From Elgaria multicarinata webbii (lineage: Eukaryota > Chordata > Lepidosauria > Squamata > Anguidae): a stretch of 64,000 nucleotides of DNA. Below the pieces are notes generated by a model, which ran no database searches, was not told where the DNA came from, and saw only the letters and a program-made list of their open reading frames with translations. A program made the translations under genes and the position numbers. The stretch is taken from NCBI RefSeq assembly GCF_023053635.1, contig NC_086180.1, positions 92,109,447-92,173,446 on the forward strand, given 5' to 3'. This document shows, piece after piece, positions 43,271 to 57,749 of the stretch. Position 1 is the first letter of the stretch. Each line of letters begins with the position of its first letter.

Positions 43271-44852
43271 TTCATCCAACCTTAAAGAGGCGCGCGCGCA
43301 CCCACCCGTCCGTGTGTCTGTGAGAGAGAAGCCGGGAGGGGCAGAAGGAGCCTTGACCAGGACCATTGCTAAGCTCAGGAGTCCCCGAGACGTGTTTACG
43401 GCCGGGGGCGGCGACAGGCGTTCGTGGGGGCATTGAGGGGGCCTGTTTCCTCCTTTTTCGCTTTTAGCCGTGAGTTTACGTGTCTCTTGAGCGAGACACC
43501 GTTTTAAAACCTCTCCTTGGAGGAAAGAGGGAGGGTACTCAGAAACACATGAATTCGAATTTAATTTCAAGAGGACGTTACTTCCAAGTCACTGTACGTA
43601 ATTCGGTCTCAACGTGGAAGTAAATTTCATCAAAATATGTGGGACTGAAGGCTGTTTCACACATTACAAGATCGGTCAAGTGTAAGTAAAAATGTTAAAC
43701 GTGACTTCCATATACCTGCGCAGGCAAACCTGTGTATCAGAGGCACAGGCGTCAAGGGCCGCGGCTCCCTGCCAAAGGCACTGGCGTTGGCAGCTCACGG
43801 CTTTCGTTTTATTTGCACGCCTAACTTTCAAATACACAGCCACAACAAGTAACTCTCATACAGATAAAATGCAATGCGATTTGGCCTTACTTGAATACTC
43901 TACACTTGATTACCGATCCTGTGTAAACTGGCTCCATTGACAAGTCTTGCGTTTGAGATGTAAAGAGAAGTTCCGTCGGTGGCGAGTGATGTTGCAGTGA
44001 AGGGCGTTGACACCCGCATGTATGAAATGACTTCCCTGAAAATCATTCCGTTTGTGATTATAAGAATGTTATATTGTGGGGATTAGATTCGTGGTGGATC
44101 TTTCACAGGGGCGATTAATCACTGGGCGTTGCAGGTTCTCACATGAGAAACATACATGTGCCGCACAGCTTGGGGATTCTCGATGCAATGCACGTGCCCT
44201 GGCAGACCTGAGCTTACCCACACGCTATGAGGGGAAGGTCCTTATTTTCAGTCATAATCTAAGGGGAAGCGCTATTGGGAGGCAGAGAAACTTGTTCCTG
44301 TTCGTTACAGAAGACCTCAGTATGTTTCCAGGATAGTTTTAAGTACACAGAGGATCCTTTCTTTTGGAGATGTGCAATTTGAGCCGACTGATCTGGACAA
44401 TGAAATCACATCAACTTCCATATTTTGAAGTTAAGGCATGCCTTCCTCTACTGCCAAGATTCAGCAGAGCATGAACCAGCCCTTTCATTAGGCGAAAAGG
44501 TGATTGCCTCAGGCAGCAGAGGCTGGGAGGCGGCAGCATTGTGCAGGAGAAGAGAGCGGTTAGCCCCCTGCCCTGCCCTGCCCTGCCCTGCCCCCCCCCC
44601 AACCTAGCCTGTTGCCTTCAGCTGCGGTGGAGGAGGCTGCCTCCAAATCAGAAGGGAAGAAGTTTCAACTAGAGCTGGGGCTATCTTAGCCTTTGCCTCA
44701 GGCAGCAAAATGTCTTGGGTGTCTGTGCCAGCAACCAAAGGCTAGAGGGAAGCAGGGATGCCCTTCTGAAGTCCACAAACACACCCACTAAGCCAATGGT
44801 AACTGACACAAAAGACCGGAGAGACCTCTGCCTCTCTTTCGCCGTCTTGAGC
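43271..44852. other. Intergenic, nothing recognised
   Basis: (CCCTG)n pentamers lie at about 44566-44592. No coding or named repeat. Confidence 0.45.
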
Positions 44853-44856
44853 TGGA

Positions 44857-44907
<51 letters not shown>

Positions 44908-45140
44908 TATATAGCACCATCAATGTACATGGTGCTGTACAGAGTAAAACAGTAAATAGCAAGACCCTGCCGCATAGGCTTACATTCTAATAAAATCATA
45001 ATAAAACAATAATGAGGGGAAGAGAATGCAAACAGGCACAGGGTAGGGTAAACAGGCACTGGGTAGGGTAAAACTAACAGTATAAAGTCAGAACAAAATC
45101 AAGTTTTAAAAGCTTTAGGAAAAAGAAAAGCCGTAGCTGA
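44853..45140 (-). mobile_element. L2-like LINE 3' end with (TTA)n
   Basis: (TTA)n at 44857-44909 leads into TATATAGCACCATCAATGTA, then GCATAGGCTTACATTCTAAT, then the GGGTAGGGTAAACAGGCACT duplication that mirrors 9140-9178. Confidence 0.7.
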
Positions 45141-45829
45141 AAGGATCTGCAAGTCATTTGGCCCCACAGTGCTTAAGCGTGGTTCACACATGCATGTATA
45201 CCACCCTTCATTTATTTATACCTGATTATGACTGCACCATTGATGACTGGGATGTGAATGTGTGAATACGCTCCCATAAAAAGCACTGGGCGTGAGATGA
45301 GGTGCCAGAGAAGTTCTGCCAGCAGTGTGAGATCCGTGACTGCGTTCAGGGGCACAAGCCATCAAGCGGTGAACATGCATGTACAAACCAGCACTTCATC
45401 CCTTTCAATGGGGCTGCCTCCCCTCCTTCCCAATGCTAAGGATCTGGTTTGGAATCAATAAGGAGCTCTTAAGTACGGCAACCCGGGTAAATCAACAAAC
45501 GAGGCTGCTGGGCTGACGCCCAGGGTTTACCCCCATGAGACTGGTGGCACACTTGAGTGCCATCCGCAGCCCTGTGAAGTCGATTGAAGGAAGTGAACGC
45601 GAACAGCCCTACCAAAACACGCGCAGGCCGCGGCCCCCTCGTTTCCAGGGGACTCGTTTCGGAGTCGGGGTTGCAGCCCACTGCACACGGACTTGGAAGC
45701 AAGTTTCGAGGAATCAGGTGGGACTCATCCCTCGACCACAGTGTGGGATCAGCTGAGAATCGGGTTTTGTTTTGTTTTGAAATTGCCTTTTCCATCCAAG
45801 AGAACCCAGGCGAGTCTTAGGTGTGCATG

Positions 45830-47130
45830 TAAAAGACCTGTCAAAGGGCGATGCCCCGTTTCAGGAAGCAGACTCAAGTTGAGGCGAGCCCTTCGGCTTT
45901 CAGATCTCCGGAGCGACCGGCGTCCAAGCGGCTCCCCCCCCACCCCCTCCAGTCGATAAAGCCCGATGAAACGTCGGGCGGACAGCGCGTTCCGGTTCCT
46001 GCAGCAAACGATGCCGGCTTCGTCTGCAGCGCCGCTCGCTTTCTCGGCGGCGGTTTGTAAAGGACAAGAGGCCGAGCGAGCTGCGCCGCCCCCGGGAAGC
46101 GCCAGAAGGTAAACGCCACGCCTCCCGGTTCCCGGAGGAACAGGAGCAGGAGGGGGCCGGGGCCCGGCGCTCTCCCCAGGCCGCGGCGGTGGAGTCGGGG
46201 CGAGATTCCCAGGCCTTGCCTTCCGCTCCGGTGCGCCTCGGGAGCGACGAGGGGCTGGCGCGCCAGCCGTGGGGCCGCTTGAAAGGGGGCGCCCCCCCCC
46301 GCCCCCCCGAGCGCGCAGAGGATGGCCTCCCTCGCACGCCGGCCCACCCCGCTGGGCTCGCAGCTGCTGAGCCTGCCCCACCGAAGAGCGTTCGCAGCAG
46401 CAGCAGCGCGCGCCCCGGGCCGCCTCCCTCCCCCGGCCCTCCCCTTCGGAACACCGGCGAGAGCTGGCGGGGGCAGGGGGGGCAGCGGCCGGCGGCCAAC
46501 ACCACGCGCCTCTCCTCTCCAGTAGCAACCTCCCCCCCCTTTTTTTTTGGTCCCGATCCAAAGGAACTGGCACGGCGAATGACACGCGAGACGACTGCGA
46601 TGGGGGGGGGGCAGAGGAGAGAAAAACCGGGGGGCGGGGGGCGCGGCGATTGGCCGAGACCGCTCCTTTGGCCCGGCTGGCCGTGCCGCGGTCCCAGGGC
46701 TCCGGCGCCGGGCTCCCTGGACGCCGCCGGGCGTCCTCAATGGGGCCCCGCCCGCGGGAGCCTTTGATGCCGCCGCCGCTGGCGCCTAAAGACAACATCA
46801 CTTGTCTGCCTATTAGAGGCGCTGACTAATCGTGACAGATTGTTTATTCTCGCAATTAGCGATGCAGCCGCTCCTGGGAGCAGCCGCTCCGCCGCCCCCT
46901 CCCTCCCCCCCCGCACGACCGGGCCGGCCTTTCCTCCCAAAAGGATCGATCGCAGACGCGCGGGGGGTGGAGGGAGAAGCCGCTCTTGTTTGGTTCCCAC
47001 CGGCACAGAGAGCGGAATCCGGCCACTGGAAAGCCGGGCTGGCTCGCAGGGCCGCGGGGGCGGGGGCGGCGGGCATCGGAACGCGCGGTTCGCGGCAGAA
47101 AAAGACCACGAGGCCCCGTTTCTTTCCCTC
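45830..47130. other. CpG-island-like block ~4 kb upstream of MSX1
   Basis: Very high CG density, with homopolymer C, T and G runs at 46290-46310, 46530-46550 and 46600-46610. Minus-strand frames of up to 350 codons are low-complexity and overlap open frames in other phases. It is probably a regulatory island. Confidence 0.55.
46775..46870. promoter_or_regulatory. Candidate enhancer core inside the island
   Basis: A moderately AT-rich block inside extreme GC: GCCTAAAGACAACATCAC, then CTGACTAATCGTGACAG (TGACAG is a Meis/TALE-type site), then ATTGTTTATTC (forkhead-like), then GCAATTAGCGATG (homeodomain core). It lies about 3.6 kb upstream of the start codon. Upstream enhancers are known for mouse Msx1, but orthology of this block is inferred, not shown. 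Confidence 0.35.
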
Positions 47131-48236
47131 CGGCCCGCGTTTCAAATAAGCCGGAGTATTTCGGTCGAACTTCTTTAATGGAGGGGAGTCACAGAAGGAC
47201 GCGGGGTTTGGGCGTTTCTCCTGGAAACATCGCCAGAGAAGATGCAGAAGTCCCACACGCAGCGCGGGGGGAAAGGGCCATAGGGAAGTTTGCTTTTCAT
47301 TGATGTGAAAATTCTTACAACTCACCGGCGTGTTAAGTAGGGTCAAAACACAGACAGCAGCCTCCTCCCGATGCACAATAGTTATCCGTTGGAGAATTTG
47401 CATTTCAGTCCCTTTCCGCAACAAAGCCAACCGCAACATTTTAGTAAATCCTACTTACTATTAAAACAGACTTACTTCTCCCGTTCTGTCTTTAATGTCG
47501 CCTATACTTTCTTGGCTGATTTACGCAGATTCTTTGAGGCCCACAATATTTACATGTATACTGGAAATGTATATATTTGACTAAAAGGTGTTTTTTTTAA
47601 AGTTATGCTTATCAGTTAAAATATAGTCTTAGAATAATTTTCTCGAGTCCACATGCATAAATACCGATCATTTCCTTAACTCTTTCAAACTCACAAAACA
47701 CTTTCCCACCCAGGCAAGCGAGTGCCTGCCCTCCAGCCCAGCCCAGCCCAGCCCAGCCCTCTTTGCAGAACCATATACACAGAATGTCATATATGTGTTC
47801 ATACCTTCCTAACACACGCTTCAATCAAAACTGAGCAGTTTTAAGCCCCATTGGGTTCAACGGGAGTTGAATATATATTTCATAATTGTTCAGATTTCAC
47901 TTTCGCTATATCTTCGAAATATTATTTAAAATTATTATTATTTTAATGTAAGTGGGGAAACTGATGGAAACGAATTCACCTTGTGTCTGAATAGAGATTT
48001 GTCGGCATTAGCATGCTTGCCATGAGCAAAGACAAACAAACAAACAAAACGTGGAGGTTCTGCATTCAAGGATTTTACAGATTAAATTCTGTCAGCGCGA
48101 CAACCGAAAAGGAAAAGTGCAGTTACACACATTTCCGGTCGGTTACACGAGCAGTACAAGCTGCAGTGGTTAAAAGTTGAACCAGGACTGAAAAGAAATC
48201 CAGGTTGAAGCCTCCGCCTTGAAGTTCGCTGAGTGA

Positions 48237-48312
<76 letters not shown>

Positions 48313-48649
48313 CTAACCTACTTCACACGGTAGGTTAAAATGAGAGGCTAAAAGGGAGGAGGGTCCGTCTACATTACTTTGAACTCCTTGGACGATATAA
48401 ACGTATAGTTACATATATAAACGCACTTGGGGTTGTGATTATACCTCGACATGTACCTATAGTGAGTCAATTCTGGATAGGTGTACGTGGGAATCCAAGC
48501 ATAGAGGTAAAGAGGGAGATCTAAGCAAACCTCTATTGGACCATATTACCTTCCTGTTCATCAGCGAATCAGCAACATAGCATCGCCGTGACTGTGGCAT
48601 CCATCCATCCATCCATCCCATAAGCTAAGTGCGCATAATCTCCAGTCTT
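47131..48649. other. Upstream intergenic DNA with (CT)n tract
   Basis: Mostly unrecognised. (CCCAG)n lies at about 47737-47758, (TCCA)n at 48600-48618, and a pure 71-bp (CT)n at 48239-48309. Confidence 0.5.
48239..48309. repeat. (CT)n microsatellite, 71 bp pure
   Basis: An uninterrupted polypyrimidine/polypurine mirror repeat 2.1 kb upstream of the MSX1 start codon. Such tracts can form triplex DNA. Confidence 0.97.
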
Positions 48650-49060
48650 CCGCGGGTCCAGTTAAAAAGACCGGGTCTCTGCTGTCCCTCCCCGTTTAGA
48701 TAATTACCCTTAAATGACGGCAAGAGGCTCTTGTGTTTCGCCGAGATTAGAGCCCCGCAGCTATCAATAAACTTTTCTCAGCAAGCGGCCAAGCCCATTA
48801 TTCGAGAGCGCTGCGCCTTTTACGGCACATCCGTCCTGGTCTCAAGGATAAGGGATCGTAAAAGGCATTCACGAAACAAAATCCCCCTTTTAAGACCGTA
48901 ATGGGTCGGGACTAGAGGTTAGACTTCCTGTGGGGTATTAAGGCTCAAATCTCTAGGCACTTTTATAATTACCAAACGGAATGAAGCCGTCGCCACAATT
49001 GTGTCTCTTATCGGTGGAAACGCACACGCCTCTCGTAGATCCAACGGATACTAATAGTGG
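48650..49060. promoter_or_regulatory. Candidate proximal enhancer of MSX1
   Basis: Repeat-free, with TTTAGATAATTACCC, ATCAATAAACTTTT, CCATTATTCG, TATAATTACC and a 10-bp inverted pair GCCTTTTACG (48815-48824) and CGTAAAAGGC (48857-48866). The inverted words resemble Cdx/posterior-Hox TTTTAYG sites. The function is inferred from motif clustering and position 1.4-1.8 kb upstream. Confidence 0.35.
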
Positions 49061-49601
49061 ACGGCATTTGTGTTTGTTTTCTTTGGTAGGTTGGTTGGCT
49101 GGCTAAATCGCTTCTTCGGAAACCGAGGAAAACTAGTTTTCTCTGCATTAGGAGTAGGTCGTATCTAGGGCACGCCAGGCCAGTTCTGCGATGGGGATGA
49201 GCTGAATCACGTTTAGCATTAGTGACATTAATTTGGGTGTAAATAAACTTAAGGCTGCATATGTGGTATTCATGGGGTATAGTAATTTGGGCTCTCTGTT
49301 TTTCTGCTTTTTCACAACTATTATTTCACTAATACATAAACATTGAGGTTGTTATCTTGTGTACACTTATTTGGAGTAAGTTCATTGAACACAACGGGAC
49401 TTTACGTTCAATAATGCCATGGCTATGGTCCGACTGCAAGCAAGCCAAGGAAGCCGGAGTTAAGCGCTTTTCATCCCCACGGATTTCAACCAGAAAGCGG
49501 AACACGTTTAACTTCATCCCATTGAAAAAGATCGGCATTAAATACACTAAATTAACTGGATCATGCCCTAAGGGGGCTGGGTGAATATTGGGGGCAGGAA
49601 G

Positions 49602-49614
49602 GTATGTATGTATG

Positions 49615-49680
<66 letters not shown>
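49602..49680. repeat. Compound (TATG)n(TA)n(TG)n(CA)n palindromic microsatellite
   Basis: GT repeats pass into CA repeats through GTATAC, making a long self-complementary alternating purine-pyrimidine tract. It sits about 0.8 kb upstream of the MSX1 start codon. Confidence 0.95.
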
Positions 49681-49681
<1 letters not shown>

Positions 49682-49799
49682 TGTACTGCAGTTTCTGGCT
49701 CAGATGCATAGAAACTCCCACGCCCGCGACTGAAGCCCATATGCCAAGATGACGACTTTAAAAGCGCAAAAAAGGTTCGTCTCTCTGATAAACGGCATA

Positions 49800-50259
49800 T
49801 TTTGCCGCCGCTGATGGGGAGGAGGAGGGCTAAACCCAACCCTCCGAGCCCGGCGCTGGGTGTCTGGAAGGCAGGCGCCCGGGCCAGCGCAGGCGCCGCC
49901 GCCTCCAAGCAAACGCAACGCAACCCCGAGGGGACGGGCGTGCCCTCTGGGGCGGAGGGGCCGAAGGGCGAGAGTCCGCGCACTGCCCCCACCGCCACGC
50001 GGGACTCCCGGCAGAGGTTCTCGCTTGAGCCTCAGGGCCGAGCGAGGAGGAGGCGCGCGGGGCCCCGGCGGCGCTCTGGCCCCCTCCCGGCTCCGGCTCC
50101 GGCGCGCCGCGGCCAATGGCGAGCGAGAGCACCACCCCTCGGCGCGCCGATTGGCCGCCGGCGGAGTTCGCCGCGCTTTATTAACAAGGCCGGCCTCGGA
50201 GAGGGCCTCGGAAAGTGTCCCGAAGCGCCGTGAAGAGGAGGAGGAGGAGGAGGCGGAGT

Positions 50260-50297
<38 letters not shown>

Positions 50298-50449
50298 GAG
50301 GCGCAGGAGGAGGAGGAGCGGCGGCGGCGGCGGGCGTGGACGAGCCCCGGCCCCGGCCCCGGCCCCGACGGCGCCCCCACCCCCATGCCCGGCTGCAACT
50401 GCTCGGGCGCCAGCGGCAGGGTGGACGCTGCCTGGCCCCGGGGCTGGGA
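49800..50449 (+). promoter_or_regulatory. MSX1: MSX1 promoter region and 5' UTR (CpG island)
   Basis: The CpG-dense DNA carries CCAAT at 50113-50117, an inverted CCAAT (ATTGG) at 50150-50154, and a TATA-like TTTATTAA at 50177-50184. The spacing predicts transcription start near 50205-50215 and a 5' UTR of about 240 nt. The UTR contains (GGA)n and (GCA)n triplet runs at 50228-50335. The start site is inferred, as no transcript data are available. Confidence 0.6.
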
Positions 50450-50453
50450 ATGA
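50385..50453 (+). CDS. Upstream ORF in the MSX1 leader, 22 codons, overlapping the main start
   Basis: ATG at 50385 opens MPGCNCSGASGRVDAAWPRG plus two more residues. Its TGA (50451-50453) overlaps the MSX1 ATG (50450-50452) as ATGA. The uATG context is weak (C at -3) and the main ATG has G at -3. This arrangement could dampen translation or work through leaky scanning or reinitiation. No coding function is claimed for the peptide. Confidence 0.45.
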   Translation: MPGCNCSGASGRVDAAWPRGWE

Positions 50454-50921
50454 CTTCTGCCCAGAGCGGGGCCGGAGCGGATGAGCCCTCGCCTGCGCCG
50501 GCCTTCAGCAAGCCCGGGCCGGCGGGGGCCCCGGGGGCCGCCATGGGTGGCGCGGAGGACGGCGATAAGCCCAAGGCAGCCGCGCCGCCCGTGCTGCTGC
50601 TGCCCTTCAGCGTCGAGGCGCTCATGGCCGACCGCAGGAAACCCGGCGGTGGCGGCGATGCCAGAGACCCGCTGGCCGGCGGGGCCGAGCTAGGAGGGCC
50701 TCCGGCCCACCAGAGGACCCTCAGCCCCAGGATGGCGGGCTCCGCCGCAGCCGCGGCGCCAGACAGGCCGGCCTCCCCGCTGGCCCTGGCCAGCCCCTTT
50801 GCCGTCGGGGGATTAGTGCAACGGCCCGACGACGAGGCGCTTGCCAAGGCCGAGAGTCCCGAGCAGCCGGTGGACCGGACGCCCTGGATGCCCAGCGCCC
50901 GCTTCTCGCCGCCGCCTTCAA
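50450..50921 (+). CDS. MSX1: MSX1 homeobox transcription factor, exon 1
   Basis: Exon 1 encodes residues 1-157 and the first base of codon 158. MSX1 is a nuclear homeodomain repressor acting downstream of BMP signalling in limb, tooth and craniofacial development (known for the family). Visible here are the N-terminus MTSAQSGAG, a Pro/Ala/Gly-rich stretch, the eh1-type Groucho-binding motif LLPFSVEALMADRRKP (residues 50-65), FAVGGL (117-122), KAESPE (133-138) and RTPWMPSARFSPPP (143-156). The start is the first in-frame ATG (the open frame upstream begins only with GTG at 50336), and it aligns with the internal MTS of human MSX1. The exon ends at a canonical donor, CAA|GTAAGT. The N-terminal segment that in human reads GVKVED is not recognisable. 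Exon 1 joins exon 2 in phase 1 to give [15 protein letters not shown], as in other MSX1 proteins. Confidence 0.95.
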
Positions 50922-55460
<4,539 letters not shown>

Positions 55461-55840
55461 AGCACCACGGCTTCTTCACAGGCACCCTTGAGGACCTGGG
55501 CCTGGGCAGGCCACCTCAGGAGCCTCCTCACTAGCCGTCCTGGAGGAAAGGTCCGCCAGATGCTTTGGCCCCCTTCCCGACCCTTCACCGAAAGACCGGC
55601 TGGGAGGGAGGGAGGAGGGTGGGTTGCTCCCCTGGGAAGAACTGATCTCAAAGGACTAGAGCATCCCGCAGGCTTTCACTGTGGACTGCTGCCCCGCTGC
55701 TCTCGGCCCCCTGTTCTTCCGCCGCGCCCTGACAAAGGGGCTCTGTGTACTGTGTAAAATATTGTACAGTTGAAAATTTATTATCGTTTATATTAATAGC
55801 TATATTTGATAAATAAATTAATTTTAAACGACCTTGGGTC
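55461..55840 (+). terminator. MSX1: MSX1 3' UTR and polyadenylation signal
   Basis: After the TAG, a GC-rich stretch gives way to an AT-rich end with TGTAAAATATTGTACAGTTG and AATAAA at 55812-55817. That gives a 3' UTR of about 370 nt. Later signals cannot be excluded. Confidence 0.75.
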
Positions 55841-55984
55841 AACAGGGCAGGATGTGGCCTTCCCACCCTGGCAGGACTAAAAGTTTCCATAGGATTTTAT
55901 CTCTGGGTTCTCCAGAAAAGTTTATTGTGTTTATCATCTAGCTCTCAACCCCTACCCCAACCCCAATGCAAGTTGCACAGGTAA

Positions 55985-57345
55985 TGTCCCACGTTGGAAG
56001 GAAGTTCCATTGATTTCAGGGGTCTTACTTCCAAGTAAAGTGTTTAGCTTTGTAATACAAACCATTAGATTGCTTTCCTTATGAAGAAAATCAAAGGCAG
56101 AATATTTTTAAAATAGATTCCCAAGTGTACATAACTTGGAAAATAAGCCCAGTTAGCATAAATGGGATTTCTGAGTGAGCTTACTTTGATTGGTGCCTCA
56201 TCCTTTTCTGACAGCTTGCAAGAATAGGGAGGTATCTATCGGGATTTTCCATTCAAAACCTGTTTCCACAAAATCTTGTTCTCCAAAGCATGCTTATTTC
56301 AAGGACTACAATTCTGGAGGCAACTGATTCAAATGAGTGGGTTTCAATGGCTGTGAATCAAAAGTTGTGCAAATCTGCATCCATCCGACAAGTTAAAGCT
56401 AAAATTTAATTAGACTGTAATCCTATACAGACTTATCTGGGAGTAAGACCCATTGAACTTGGTAAGACAAGTTATCTTAATAGTTAAAAGTTATCTGAAT
56501 AGATATGTATGGAATCTCATCGTTGGTATTATTGAGACTGAGACCACCATAAACAAGCATAGGTGAAGCTGGATCCTATGTATATTTACTTGGAAGCAAT
56601 TTCTATTGAATTCAATAAGACTTACTCCCAAGATTACAGCCTTACATTCTAATCTTTGCAACAGAAAAATATATAAGTAAATCCTGCTTATTGAAAATGT
56701 TGACGTGAATGGGACTTGCTTGTTAGTTTTTGGTAGGGGGACCCTAAACACACTTCAGTCCTATACTCGCTTATGGGGAAAGGACCCATTGAACTCAACG
56801 GAGCTTACTTCTGACTAGACATAGATAGGCATATATGGTTACTTATCACATAGTACATGTAAGTTATTATTATTATTATTTATTTATATAGCGCCATCAA
56901 TGTACATGGTGCTGTACAGAGTAAAACAATAAAATAGCAAGACCCTGCCGCATAGGCTTACATTCTAATAAAATAATAAAACAATAAGGAGGGGAAGAGA
57001 ATGCACCAAATTGGAATTGGTAATTGCATTTCCAAATAAAAGGGCTAGGATTGCAGCAGTCATGTAGGAGGGAGAGGAAATGTGGTGAAAGCTGATGCGG
57101 AAAATATAGAAGTCCTCTCTAACTCAAGTTGCAATCCTATGCACACTTAAGGGAGGGGGGGTAAACCTCATTGAATGCAGCACAATACTTCTGCTTTGTC
57201 TAGTTTCTGGTCCAAACCTCTGCATGCTTACTCTGAAGTAAGTTGCACTGAGTAAGTTCACTGAGACTTGCTCTCCAATAGCTGTGCAGAGGACTGTAGC
57301 TGTTCACTGCTCTCATGGGAATTAGTTCCACTGAATTACTGCTTC
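55985..57345. repeat. Cluster of short palindromic interspersed repeats downstream of MSX1
   Basis: At least seven copies or half-copies of an ~80-bp near-palindrome lie here (about 55985, 56150, 56415, 56565, 56665, 56755, 57125, 57215). The consensus arms are TGCAATCCTATGCA, ACTTACTTGGGAGTAAG and CCCATTGAATTCAATGGG, then their mirror. The same repeat occurs singly throughout the window. The class is unknown to me; the mirror structure suggests a very short MITE. Confidence 0.65.
56862..57010 (-). mobile_element. L2-like LINE 3' end with (TTA)n
   Basis: (TTA)n, then TATATAGCGCCATCAATGTA, then GCATAGGCTTACATTCTAAT. Same family as 44853-45140, here within the palindrome cluster. Confidence 0.7.
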
Positions 57346-57749
57346 AGTTTAGGACAGAGGTGTCATGTGAATAGCACCAAAGCACCCTGTTTGGCTGTGG
57401 GTCAGGCTGCCAGCCTGTAATTGGATGGGAGAGACTTGACCAGCTGGCTATGAGATGTTGCCCCCCTGAGAAAGCAAGCTCTTGGAAGAGCAGCTTTGAG
57501 GTTGGGCTCCGTGGGGGAGCCCTGGGTTTTGGCAGGCGGCCTGGGTGAGGGATAAAAGAGAAGCAGGGGCGAGGCAAAGGAATTCAGCCCTTGGGCTCCG
57601 CTGCCTCCTTCACCAGGTGGCTGAAGGGCTCTGATGGCCTCCCCACCTTCAGTTTTCTGGACTCCACAATTTCCACCGGGCTCCGACTGAAGTCTGAACT
57701 TGTCAAAACTCCCCCGGGATTCGGTTACAAGCGGCTGGAGGGCTTGTAA

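Noticed and set aside
45749-46801. Minus-strand 350-codon open frame
   Set aside because: CpG-island composition artefact. Overlapping frames are equally open, and the residue content is compositional.
50336-50449. N-terminal extension of MSX1 (open frame starting at 50336)
   Set aside because: The codon at 50336 is GTG, not ATG, and the extension is Arg/Pro low-complexity. The first ATG in frame is 50450 and aligns with other MSX1 proteins.
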